Shown here in pieces: positions 24,808-36,405 of a stretch of 64,000 nt of DNA. Source of the stretch: Phoenix dactylifera (lineage: Eukaryota > Streptophyta > Magnoliopsida > Arecales > Arecaceae); the NCBI RefSeq assembly GCF_009389715.1, contig NC_052394.1, forward strand, positions 23,745,399 through 23,809,398, written 5' to 3'. The translations under genes and the position numbers were made by a program. Each line of letters opens with the position of its first letter. Within the stretch, counting starts at the first letter, position 1. A model generated the notes under the pieces. That model worked only from the letters and a program-made list of their open reading frames with translations, was not told the DNA's origin and did no database searches.

Positions 24808-27800
24808 ATGGCACGGTTGGTGTTCATATTGGGAATTGCTCTCGCCCTTGTCGCATCCATGGCAGATGCTGCAGTTGTCGAACGCACGTTCCGAGTAATT
24901 TAGCCTTTATCTTCTCTTATCTTTTCTTTTTTCGTTTTAAGTTCTCTGGTGCTATAACAAATTTTGTCAAATAAATCCTTGAAAAGTTCCCCTTTTATTT
25001 GTGATTAAAAAAAAATAATCATTACATTCTCATAGGTGGAGGTCACATATATGCATGGCAAACGTAATCTTTCTTTTAGAAAGTAAAATTTTGATCGTTG
25101 CTTTGCTTTAGTTCACGTGTAACATTTTTTCAGCCCCGGGTAGACTATGCCATGCAGTATTTTCTTGCAAGCAGATACTAGAGATAGGAAAAGCACGGTT
25201 TGACCATCTGTAATTAAAGTTCAGGAATTAGAATTCCAGGATAGTATCTTCATGCTGGTGCTCCCTTGTGGCCATGTTTCTTTAGTTTCATCATCCCCAG
25301 TTGCCAACTTAAGTAAGTCCGAATTTTCTTGGATCCAAGATATAGCATGTATCAACTCAACCGATATATATCCTTGGGTTTACAGACAATGCGGCTCCTA
25401 ATTAAAAGCATACCATTTCAAAGTCTTGTTTTAGTTAGTTAGGAAAGATATTTAGTGATGTCAGTTTTGATGTAGACGGTGCATTGTTTATCGTGAAATT
25501 AACATTTCTAAGTTTGACGGTGATGATTTCTGCGGCCTACTATAATTAAGTCTGACGGTGTTGTCATGTTTAGGTTGGCAACCTCACGGTAAGTCGATTG
25601 TGCGAGAGCACAGTGATCAATGCCGTGAATGGCCGGCTTCCGGGCCCAACCCTAGATGTCCGCGAGGGCGATACGGTGGTGGTTCATGTCATCAATGACT
25701 CGCCCTACAACATTACCATCCACTGGTAAGATAGTATTGTATTTTTATTTTTTTAGCTATTTCGGAAGATTTATATCTCAGCAAGGCAGCTGGTCTAAAA
25801 TTCTCATTATTATGACTGCAGGCACGGCATATTTGAGATACTGACTGCTTGGGCCGACGGGCCAAATATGATAACGCAGTGCCCGATACAACCAGGGCAC
25901 AGCTACACCCAGAAATTCACCATTACCGGCCAAGAGGGCACTCTGTGGTGGCATGCCCATGCCTCGGTCATCCGAGCAACAGTCTACGGTGCTCTCATAA
26001 TCAGACCCAGACAAGGCACCAAAGGCTACCCTTTCCCCAAACCCGACAAGGAAGTACCCATCCTACTCGGTATATCCTTCTACCTCTCTCTCTCTCTCTC
26101 TCTCTACCTAATCTCGGAAGAAAAATGAAGTTGTTTAGCCTGGATGTCTGACCTTTCTTGCTCCCTAGTTAATTTCTCTTTACCAACTCCACAACCTTTG
26201 AATGACCAAAAACATCAACGTACAGGTGAGTGGTGGAACGCGAACGTAGTTGACTTGGCCAATGAAGCCTTTCTTAACGGCACCAGTCTCAGTGCCTCCG
26301 ACGCATTTACCATCAATGGAAAAACCGGTGACCAGTACCCATGCTCAAAAGAAGGTAAGTGCTTAGTATATATTGCAAGGATAGCTGATACTTTAGTCTC
26401 GATCGTATGTGAATGTTTATATATCTAACTGATGGGGGGGTGCTTTTGCGAATTACAAATTAGCCTTACAACTGGATGATTGCATCTATAATTGCATGTC
26501 TTCCTAAAAGTAGATACGAGAAATACTGAAAACTAAAATGAACACCAAAGGAATGGGCAATTGCCGCCAAGGTAGTAGCCCAGTTGGAACGGGGCTCTGC
26601 TTTTAACCAAGCGGTTCTAGGTTCGAAACGTGCGGACGTCGATTAATTGTCGGGACCGGATGCCCCTAGCATGGACGCGGGGTCTAGAAGTGCTACTGGT
26701 CGGCTGGTAGCTTTGGTGGTGCCAGGTGTGACGTACTCACACGTGGTTCTCGAGCCAGAGCCCTGTGGGGTAACTGAGCCGGGGTCACGGGTGGGGAGGG
26801 TATGAGTAATATATGGCCGGGGTCTGGTGAGCGGGGCCTATTCCAAACGGTCATTCTGCCCGAATCGAACATAGTCCTGGCGGGGGCGGGGCCCGGTTGG
26901 GGCTGCTACGCGGGGGTGGGTTCGTCCCTCCCTCCCCTACCTCCTTTTTTTTCTAAGCAAAAAAAAAAAAAAAAAAAAAAGGAATGGGCAATTTCTTTAT
27001 TTACATCAGCCCGAGTGGAAGAAGCTAGCACCTCCATTGCAGGTTTTATAGTGCGGCCTGCACGACCTTGAATACCAATTCCTTAGATATAAATATCTCG
27101 TTCACGTTGAAGTCGGATTAATTCCATGCAGTGGCGTACAAGGATGGAGCATGTATGTTAATGACCAAAATACCCTCTTGTTGACTTGCAGACACCTACA
27201 AGCTGGAAGTGGAGAAGGGAAAGACCTACTTGCTCCGGATCATCAACGCTGCACTCGATAACCAGCTCTTCTTCAAGATCGCCGGGCACCGCTTCACCGT
27301 GGTAGCCGTGGATGCTAGCTACACCAAGCCCTACGAGACCGATGTGATCGTCATCGCCCCCGGCCAGACCGTCGATGCCCTCATGGTGGCCGATGCGACC
27401 CCGGCACGCTACTACATGGCCGCCCTCGCGTACGTCAGCCGGGATAACAGCTCGAATCTACCCTTCGATAACACAACAACCACGGGCATCGTTCGATACA
27501 AATCCGCCTCGCCATCTTCGCAACCCGTGATGCCGACCATGCCCTCCTTCTTCGACAACGATCTGGCCTTCCGCTTCTATTCCAGCCTAACCGGTCTCTG
27601 CAGGCCGGGGGACGGCACCGTCCCTCTCCATGTCGACGAGCACATGTTCGTCACGGTCGGGTTGAACTTTGCTGCTTGCCTGCCGAGTCAAGTGAACTGC
27701 ATCACGCAATCGCTCGCCGCCAGCATGAACAACGCGTCCTTCATGTTCCCCACCACCATGTCGCTGCTGGAGGCAGATTATAAGGGTGTGGAGGGGGTTT

Positions 27801-28370
27801 ACACGGACGACTTCCCCGACTACCCGCCGGTGTTCTTCGATTTCACGAACGCCTCCGTGAACTCAGATACAGCGCTGACGTTCACGACCAAGTCTACCAA
27901 GGTGAAGAAGGTCAAGTACAACACGACGGTGGAGATGGTGCTGCAGAACACGGCGATAGTGGGGATCGAGAGCCACCCGATGCACATCCATAGTTTCAAC
28001 TTCTTCGTGGTGGCGCAAGGGTTCGGAAACTACGACAGAGCCACGGCAGAGAAGAGCTACAACCTGGTGGATCCACAGGAGAGGAACACCGTCGCCGTTC
28101 CGACCGGCGGTTGGGCTGTCATCCGATTCACTGCCAATAATCCAGGTACGCCAGCCACCTCATTGGTTCATGGAGACGATAACTCATTGCATTCTTTGTT
28201 AATTTGACTGGTCTATGTTTTTCTCATTTGATGGTACAGGTATGTGGATCATGCACTGCCACTTCGACTCCCACCTGCTGCTGGGGCTGGCGACGGCTTT
28301 CGAGGTGGAGAATGGACCCACCCCTGAATCCACCCTCCCCCCACCCCCTCCGGATTATCCCGCTTGTTAG
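24808..28370 (+). CDS. laccase 1 (secreted multicopper oxidase), six exons
   Basis: Exons 24808-24894, 25574-25725, 25822-26069, 26226-26354, 27192-28145 and 28240-28370 join to 1701 nt, 566 aa, full length for plant laccases. These enzymes oxidise phenolics and monolignols with O2 in the cell wall. A signal peptide (about residues 1-22) precedes three cupredoxin domains. Copper ligands are present: H79-W-H81-G, W-H124-A-H126, H467-P-M-H470-I-H472 and H529-C530-H531-x3-H535, with Leu540 at the T1 axial position. Residue 473 is Ser (HIHSFNF) where most laccases have Gly; its effect is unknown. The tail is Pro-rich and ends in Cys. Domain wording ([25 protein letters not shown]) recalls the LAC7/14/15-type group. 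Intron 4 holds a SINE, but all splice sites look intact. It is paired in tandem with the laccase at 36406. Confidence 0.93.
26563..26980 (+). mobile_element. tRNA-derived SINE in laccase 1 intron 4
   Basis: A 418-bp insertion flanked by the perfect 13-bp direct repeat ggaatgggcaatt (26550-26562 and 26981-26993). An A-box-like TAGCCCAGTTGG lies at 26576-26587 and a B-box-like GGTTCGAAACG at 26620-26630, a spacing normal for internal Pol III promoters. The body is GC-rich and unlike the surrounding intron. It ends in a T-rich stretch and an A run (from 26959). It is non-coding; the 89-codon frame at 26802 is an artefact. The intact duplication and long poly(A) point to a recent insertion. Confidence 0.9.
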
Positions 28371-28405
28371 AAGAAGAAGCTGGAGGGGACCGAGGACAAC
28401 TGGAA

Positions 28406-28411
28406 AATAAA
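28406..28411 (+). terminator. polyadenylation signal of laccase 1 (candidate)
   Basis: AATAAA 36 bp after the stop codon; further AATAAA copies occur near 28528 and 28548, so the site in use is uncertain. Confidence 0.4.
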
Positions 28412-28559
28412 GATTAATATAGGATAGGAGAATGACAAACGCCTCACAAGTTTATTCTGTCTTTATTCTATTGTTTATTGAAGATTCTCCATTGATTTGT
28501 GCTTCCTACCTACTAAGTGTACAAGAAAATAAACAGTCCATTCTTTGTAATAAATATTT

Positions 28560-31400
28560 GGATTATCAATAAGCAAATGTTTTCTTTTCTATACACCATT
28601 GGAGATCACGATAAACTGCGAGCTCATTCATTTCTTTTGTTGATGGAAAAGGAGGCAGTGAAATACTTCCCCCAGTTTTATTAGCGAGTACATTCATTTC
28701 ACATGCCATTTGAGTATTTCTTATGGTGAGCGCTTTGAGCTCCACCCAAAAAAAAAAAAAAAAAAAAAAATCTAAAACTGGCATAACGAGCAGGATCTAA
28801 AAATACAAAAATTAATGCCTGATCGGTAGCTTCAAGTATGATGGTGGTGACCTTCTTGCTGCTACAGCATCCGGCCCAGACTGGATTGTATTGTATTAAT
28901 TAGAAAAAGGTCAGAGCAACTCGCTTTCCAGCAAAACTTTGCTTTTTCACAAGTCACGGAACCTGAATTTAATAGTACCTAGCTAATGATTTTGATGTGG
29001 GGAATGGGCTTTGGAATGAAGCGGAAAAATTTGTATGCACTCAACCACGGACATGTATAAAGAATCTTTTGATTGCAAGGAAATACAAGTCAAGAAGATA
29101 TTCACCTATAGATCGATGCGATGTTTCATGATATCCATTTAAGCAATTGGTGACATGATTAGGTGCAATTTTTCTAGAAGTTGTCAAGTATCAGTCATCT
29201 TCTTTTTACCTTTAATCATTTTATCATTCGGATGAAGTACTGAAATAATGCGTCAGCTACTCATACACCAAATTTAATCAAACATGATCGGGCAGCGTAG
29301 CCTTTATTTATTTTACAAAAACAAGGGTTGGATGAAGCTGATCTACGATGGGTAGAGCAAGGAGATGAGACTCAACAGACCAGGCCTAGAACTTGCACAT
29401 ACCTACGTGGGAGGCTGGATTACGATTCCACTTGGACGGTAAGTTGATTTCAAGCCTGACTCTATGATTAAAGTGTGGCTTCATGCCTGTTGGCTGGGGC
29501 TCATTTACTCTAGGTTTTGGCACGGGCTCAAGTTTTCAAGTACTCCAGATACTATAGTCTCAGTCAAATAAAAACAGACTGCTATGATCTGAATGGAGAA
29601 GTATTCGGTTTAATTATTCCTACCTAAAGGTTAGACTAGTTATGGAGCTCGTCTTGGTCGTTATGGGGCATGTCATTGTTCAATCAATCTTTCTCGAGAA
29701 AACTTATATTTCTCCTTGTTGCTTTCATAAAAAAAAAAAAGAAGACGACCCTTTCCCCTTGTTTCACAAAGGCATGAGGAACGTCTTTGTATGACCGTCT
29801 GGCGTCCATTGATCTTTGCGTGCTAGCAGAATAGCAAAAATTGAAAAGAAAAAGGACAGGTCACGGAAGAAAAATGGTGCTGCATTTCAGCCTCATAACA
29901 CGCCTGGGCCAGTTTGGGCTTAGCTTTTCCACAGGTATTGCTTTTGGGCCGGCCTAGCAGATGCTCGTTTGCATTTGTCGGGTAGATGTTCGATACAGTG
30001 CCTCTTTGGGGGAGTATCCAGGGTTACATGTCGTTTCATGGACCATGCTTTGCTTTGGCATTGTGTTTTTGGCTTAAAATTGAGCCTCGAATGCTCAACA
30101 CGCTATTTCCCAGGAAAAGATAAAACAACTTATAGCTACCCAGGCAATCTTTCACGCCAAAATATGTAAATTATATGGTCTCCATATTTTGGACGTTGCT
30201 TGGCTGTCCATGCTCATTGACTTGGTAACGTATTGCTCTCATCTTCATGTTTGCCGAATATAGCTGACTATCCATCAGGCTTCGTATACTGCATGCATTG
30301 CATCATACGCGAGTACGCTGATCATCATGGTGGCTTTTTCAATTGGAGTTTGCAGTAGGTTGTAGATCAAACAGCCACGACAGCCTGTGCCGTCTTCAAG
30401 TTGTCAAACTTACTAGATGTACGTAGCTTAAGGTTACCCTACTTACCCACCACGCCGGGGAAATAGTACTAAAGATCATTTAATTTCACGATTGAATTGG
30501 TCCAGCTCTTTGAGGGCACGATTTGGATATTTTAACTGCTCCTTATACAAGTCCTGGAACTTTATTAGGAAGGCGACATTAATCAATCATCATGTAGTTT
30601 CTCATTAGGAAACAATGTAATAGTCAACCAAAGCACAGAATTAGTCATGTTATTTAGGACTTAACTATAAGCAAGCTGTTGGTTTTTTCCAAGGAGATGA
30701 ACCTCTGGATTCTGGCTCGTGACGTGTTTAAATTTTCCAGGATGTCACCTAATGCCATGATCTCCCGGTAAAAGTCAAAAAGTGGAACATATCTTCTTTT
30801 TTTTTTTTTCTCTTTTGGTAGAACATGCATGTCTTCACAGTTCAGTCTCTATCAATCACATCCACGGTGTTGGTTTCAGCCGTCCAAGCGAAGCTGTCAG
30901 CGCACTTCACCTAAACCAAGACGACTCTCCGGGGTGGGCAGATGCTTGGAAAAGGAGAGCAATGGCAACTTCAGATGTGTCTTCGGAGAACCATCTGGGC
31001 TTCCACTCTACAAATGAAGGGAGCAATGGACCGACATTTAACTCCTTGGATGCATATATATGATGGGCCTGCCCTTCAGTTTTACGCAGACAGGGCATAG
31101 GATCGTGTTCAACATGATAGACATGCAGAATTCTAAATTTTTGAACAAACCAAAGAGGTTATACTTCGCACGCAAAGGTTTAAGTTTGGATATATTTCTT
31201 AAAAAATATTTCTCTTTTCCATTAATTGGTGTAAGGGTGATTTTGAGTTGTCGATGCCATCACTATTGCTAGGATTCATGACATCACTATTGTTAGAAGC
31301 CATCAGTAATATTATGATTGCAATCAACACTGATGATAAATATTGGTTCTATGCAGCATAGACTAAACAATTATATCCTTTGATTCCTCCACATCAGCGG
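28560..31400. other. intergenic between the laccases, left part
   Basis: AT-rich sequence with a long A run at 28748-28770. Frames at 29969-30169 and 30782-31063 have no domain. No laccase exon remnants were seen here. Confidence 0.45.
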
Positions 31401-31418
31401 CACCAATCCAGTAGCAAA

Positions 31419-31463
31419 CTAGGCGGCTGACTTGTACCAAAAAAAAAACCTAGGCGGCTGACT
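31419..31463. mobile_element. micro retro-insertion with 14-bp target duplication
   Basis: The 14-mer ctaggcggctgact occurs at 31419-31432 and 31450-31463, flanking 17 bases (31433-31449) that are mostly an A run. This fits an extremely 5'-truncated poly(A) retrotransposition product. Slippage is less likely because the duplicated bases are not simple sequence. Confidence 0.55.
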
Positions 31464-31549
31464 GTTTACGGGCCAACGTTCTCCCCAGAATTCGGATATC
31501 CATGGTCCTTATCCTTTATCTCTTCTTTGGTTACCTAATAAATATGGCC

Positions 31550-31600
31550 ATACTTTCTATTGTTTTTTTTTTTTTTTTTGCTAATATACTTTCTATTGTT
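31550..31600. mobile_element. second micro retro-insertion, 15-bp target duplication
   Basis: The 15-mer atactttctattgtt occurs at 31550-31564 and 31586-31600, flanking 21 bases that are 15 T followed by gctaat. This fits a minus-strand poly(A) tail inserted with only a few bases of element body. Confidence 0.55.
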
Positions 31601-32380
31601 CTCCAGGCCAACTTGGTTATCCATATAGACACTATTAGAGAAAAACTTTTCTTTTCCTCTTTTGCAAAAAACAATTATTGACCAAGGCTTGCAACTAACA
31701 AGCTTGCAAATGCTTTTATTCATTAAATTAGCTTCCTTAGTACACGTTAAAATTTTAATAGCAATCTTTGGAGATGGACTAGAATATGGTTAACTAGATT
31801 TCAAGTCGGATCTAGTTAGCTTTGACCAAATACTATGAATCTTAGTTATTGGATATGATCTATTATCTCTCAACTACTTATATCTCAAAAATAAAAAAAG
31901 TTTAAAAACTCATAGCCTATATATCGAGTGCTTAAAATTAAGTAGTTTAAATACAATGAAATAATGCATATTTTTTTGACCACCTGATACACAGGTTAGA
32001 GATTTCCAAACTATATGATTTTTGATGTATAATAGTTAAGTGGTAGCAGACTATATTCATTGGCTTGAATCATCGATGTCAAGCCCCCATCATTTAGTCG
32101 GGACCAACTGGATTTAACTTTAAATCCAGTCAACCAGATTCTAGTCTACCCTGCAATCTTAGCACATTTTTATTTTGTGATCTAATGTATTGATCATCAA
32201 TAGAATTAGGATTAGACGATTGATCAACTTTTATAAAGCCTCAGAAAAAACATAATCATTGACATATATCATTTATCTATTTAAAAGTTGGTTATGTCAA
32301 GACCAAGCACATGAATGCAATGGCCATGATGAATTGGATGCTTCTGCCCTACAACATTTCCAATAAAGTAAGATTTTATC
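31601..32380. other. intergenic, no gene recognised
   Basis: AT-rich, with no domain-bearing frame and no repeat structure that I can define. Confidence 0.45.
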
Positions 32381-32384
32381 CTTG

Positions 32385-32800
32385 CATAGGGGTGGTTATT
32401 GGGCCGGGTCGAATACAAGTCAAATTGGATATGGGTCGGATCAAAAATTCGTCAACTCAAATCTGACCTATTTATTAAAGTAACAAGTAATCCGACCCAA
32501 CTTGCATAACTCATTCAATAAGCAGGTCAAGTCAAATTAAACGGATTAAATAGGTTAAGTGAATTTTTAACAGATTAAACAGATTTAAATAGGTTAAACA
32601 GGCCAGGTTAAATAGAACAAAAATAGGTTAAGCAGGTTTTAAATAGGTTCAATAGATTTTAAACAGGTTAAATGGGTTAGGTTATGATGGGACTTAATTA
32701 TTAAACGGGTTAAAGGTTTAAACCTGAATCCAACCCATTTAATAAATAAGTCTAGATGAGTTGACCCGTTTATGATCCAAATTTGTTCATGTCTAATCCA
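32385..32800. repeat. degenerate tandem repeat of 'ggttaaacaggtt' words
   Basis: Opens with gggtggttattgggccgggtc and continues with many loosely spaced copies of words such as aaataggttaa, acaggttaaa and gggttaaa, ending near ccaaacctactt. Such word-repeat patches are common as non-autonomous transposon ends in plants; I cannot name the family. Confidence 0.5.
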
Positions 32801-33422
32801 AACCTACTTAAAGCACATCATTCATGAATCTGGTTGATGGATCGATCATACATTGCCCCTACCCTTGCACCCATCAAGAAAAGGACAAAAAAAAGGTACA
32901 TACTAACACATGCATGCCCACACATGTACACATTCATTCAAGAGAGTTACAATAAAATACTTGCCAATTTAAATCAAAATGTTAACAAATTGGAAAAAAT
33001 TATTTTGCCAACCATCTTTAGATTAGCTGGTTGGTACCCCTCTTCTAAGCCCTAGTGGCTGTATCCCTACTATATTCTCCAAAAAAAAAAAAAATCAACA
33101 AATGATAATAGGGATTTTGCTAGCCATTGCTTCTGTACAACTGTCTGAAACATTCAGACATCCTTCCATGACCCTTCATAGCCTCACTTATTAAGATGTC
33201 AATAAGCAAACAACCTTTGGCTTTTATCATGCCTCAAGCAATATATGTATCCTCCTCATCTTTTATCTAATTTATTGAGCTGCTACTTCCCTTAGCCACA
33301 ATTATTTTCTATGATTTATTCCATTTCCACCTTGATTCATAGATATGCAACCATCTTACTTTGTGTATTTGTTTTTCGCTATACATTTACCTGAGTTATC
33401 TTACTTTTTTTTTTTGTGTGTA

Positions 33423-33600
33423 CACTACAAGAAATCAGAAAGTCTCTAATATTATTTTAGCGGTAGTTAAAGAAAAACCAAAAAATAACACTTTGACCCA
33501 TATTTATGATAAATTATCAGATATTAGTTTGTAAGTCATCTTTATACTTTGAACCACATTTATGATAAATTGATAGATATTTCTTTGTACCATATTTTTA
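33423..33600. mobile_element. terminus of a CACTA (EnSpm-type) transposon
   Basis: CACTACAAGAAA at 33423-33434 is the classical terminal motif of plant CACTA elements. Immediately inside, the words ccatatttatgataaatt and ccacatttatgataaatt repeat about 70 bp apart, as expected of subterminal repeats. I found no matching opposite terminus in the window, so this is a fragment or its far end is decayed. Confidence 0.55.
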
Positions 33601-34309
33601 TTTTTTTCTATCCAAAAGACAAAAATAATCTTTGAAGACATGATTAGTCGATACAAAATAAAAATAATGGATAAGAATATAGATTAACATCGAGTTTAAT
33701 TCTAATCCCAAACAAGGATGCATGAGATCGATTTGGCCAATGATATCAATCACTGATCTGACTAGATTTATATCAGAAATTATATATTTAGATAAAATAT
33801 ATAACATAAAGTGATAAAATTTATATATTAAAAATTTCCATATACCACTCTTTAATTGCAGAATAAATAAAATTATCTATATTTTAAAGGACTTGTAAGA
33901 AAAAATTTATACAAATATAGAAATATATTAAAGTTATTGATATTTTTATATATTTTAAACAAAATAGTTTTGAAAATATCTTAAATAATAAAATGAAGTT
34001 ATTCATTTCATTTTTGTTGGAGGAAAAAGGATTGAATTTTTTATAAAAAATAATTATTAAAATATGAAATATTACCATATATTTCAAATGAGTATATTTT
34101 GTAATGAGAGTAAGCCTAATAATAAATTCTAATTTTAATATATTAGAATGTTATCATGGGGGCTAATTAAGTAGTTCCTGTAGATAGTATATGAAATTGT
34201 TTAAGTGCTTTTTATCTGGATATTATTCGATCAACCAACTTTAAATCTTTTCATTTCATAAATGCGAGGATATAATGGGAGGTTTATTTCTATTTGTTGT
34301 GGCATTTTT
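33601..34309. other. very AT-rich intergenic stretch
   Basis: Extremely AT-rich and possibly the interior of the CACTA-derived element to its left. Short frames here are compositional and no gene is supported. Confidence 0.4.
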
Positions 34310-34590
34310 TAACCTCATGGTAAAGGTGAAACTGGATCGGATAATATCCGTGCAAATCTATTTTTGTATCCAAAACTATCTAGATATAGATAGAAATTTG
34401 AGCATCCCACTAATATCCGTATCCCTATCCATATCTGTAAAAAAATATATAGATATATATAAATAATTATTCCATACATATCCGAGTATTCAATTCTATT
34501 TGTAATGCTATTTAATTTTATATATGTATATAAATATATATATATATATACATACGTCTGCATGGATAGGGACATATACCCACTGCACAA
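34310..34590. repeat. AT-rich 'ATATCC' interspersed repeat, copy 3
   Basis: Shows the same word pattern and partial alignment as 22155-22610: aatatccgt, tatccatatc and ttctatttgtaatgctatttaa. It is followed by a (TA)n-rich stretch at 34520-34550. It lies upstream of laccase 2, as copy 2 lies upstream of laccase 1. Confidence 0.5.
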
Positions 34591-36279
34591 TTTTTTAGGC
34601 GAAGAAGGAAAACTACTCGTGGATGCTGTTGATTTTGTTATGCACCAAGTTTTTTTCTTATTGTATATTCTTTTAATTATTATTCCACAGCTTTGGCTGG
34701 CTTGTTGCGGTCACGTGTTTGATATAATTCACTTGAAAAGAAAAACGACAAGAGACAAACCATGGACCATTCATCTTTCTATGGTTGATGGGTTTATTGA
34801 GTTCCAAACAGTCTGTCAATGGGCAATGTCACTTCCGTCGATAGCTTCAAAGGGCAGCGTCCAAGAGAAATCCAACAAACGCATGCATGGAAACTTCTAT
34901 GGACATGCTTGAAAGGAGTTTTTGTCACCTAGACCTACTTCCTATCCACAGATCAACATGAGCATTTCCATTTCTTACACGAGAATTACATACCTTAGGG
35001 TCCAAGGCAGATCCATGGGATAGGCGTGCCCCTAAAATTATTATAGTTTGATAGTACATATGAAGGAAAAAAATGACACGCTTCATATCGATCGGCTATT
35101 AAAAATCCTTCACTCCAGCGGGCAACATTAAGAAGAAAGTGATCCGTAGCACAAATCCACTATGAATACATGGATCGCACCAACCTCTCTATAACTTGTG
35201 GCAGGCCAACAACGAAGGGGAAGCGTCTTTCACCAAGACACGGCCGCTTTACTAGCATGAGAGCAACAAAGCACTCACCAAACCCGGGAACGACTGCGAC
35301 ATCCTACCTCCGAGGAGCCCATGAGACGCAGCTTTTTAAACAAATGGGAAATTTATGACAGGATGACGAACGAGGCCATGGACCACGGACCTCAAAACGA
35401 CTAAAGTGATTCCAATTTCCATGTTTTCTAGACTTTCTAGAATATCTCTTATCCTGTGCTTCATTTTCAAGGGAAGTCGAGCTCGTCTAGCTACAATTTC
35501 TTTTATAATTAACCAAAAACTCAAACACAACTGAGAGAATGGCTAAGGCTGGATCATTAATTGAAATTAATTTCACCAAGATCAGAAACAGTGGAGCGAA
35601 GGAGCCCTCTTAGAACTTGGAAACAGATCATTGAACAAAAGAAAGGTGCATGGTTGGAGCAACGGCGCCAAGGCGCACTCTCGGAAAATCGAACAGAAAG
35701 AAGAAGTATTATATAAGTATACAGTGTTTTTAGAAACCTTTACTAATACGATCAATAGCAACTCTTTTGTCTCCATTGTGGGCCCCAACTCCTACTACTT
35801 CCTCGCAGGTCCCCCCAGCCCCACTTGTCCCACATTTTCTTCAGCTCATTCCATGTGCGATAGGAAGAAGAATAGCTAATAATTATTTATATAAGAATAA
35901 CTTGCTTGTCAATCTAAATTTTGGTAGTTGGTGAAGAGGAACTAAGTGGGAATTTGGCCACCACAGATACCTTCCTACAGCTCATAAGTCTATTAACTCA
36001 AGTAATACCAATGGCTAGCTAGAAGCATTGAAGCTTTCAGTTTCATGCAGCAGACATGATGTTTTTATCTAGAGTTTAACCTCCCACCTATAGCAAAGCC
36101 AGAAAATGAAGGCCCAGCTAATGCTTGAATTGAAGGTTTTGTTTTGTCAATATCGCAATGGAGCCTAGCATGCCGTGTTACTTGCTCTCGGGTTAACCAT
36201 GGAGGAAGACTCGCCTTTAAAAATATTAATAGTAATGCTTCCAAACTCTTGATATATGTCCGAGAACTCAACGGACACA
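34591..36279. other. 5' flank of laccase 2
   Basis: Contains a block near 35010 similar to the one near 23730 upstream of laccase 1. No coding region was recognised. Confidence 0.4.
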
Positions 36280-36287
36280 TATATAAA
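36280..36287 (+). promoter_or_regulatory. TATA box of laccase 2
   Basis: TATATAAA in catatataaagcc, 119 bp upstream of the start codon. Confidence 0.6.
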
Positions 36288-36405
36288 GCCACGTAAGGGG
36301 CTCAAGAGACTGATTGGTTTTAGCCAGAAGAAAGCCCTCCGAGCTCCTCACGTCTCCCGGCCTCCACGATCTCTTCTTAATTTTCTTCCAATCTTGTCTT
36401 TGGAC

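Noticed and set aside
26802-27071. 89-codon plus frame in laccase 1 intron 4
   Set aside because: It runs through the SINE body and poly(A); not a gene.
30782-31063. 93-codon plus frame starting in a T run
   Set aside because: The Phe-rich start comes from the poly(T) tract; no family similarity.
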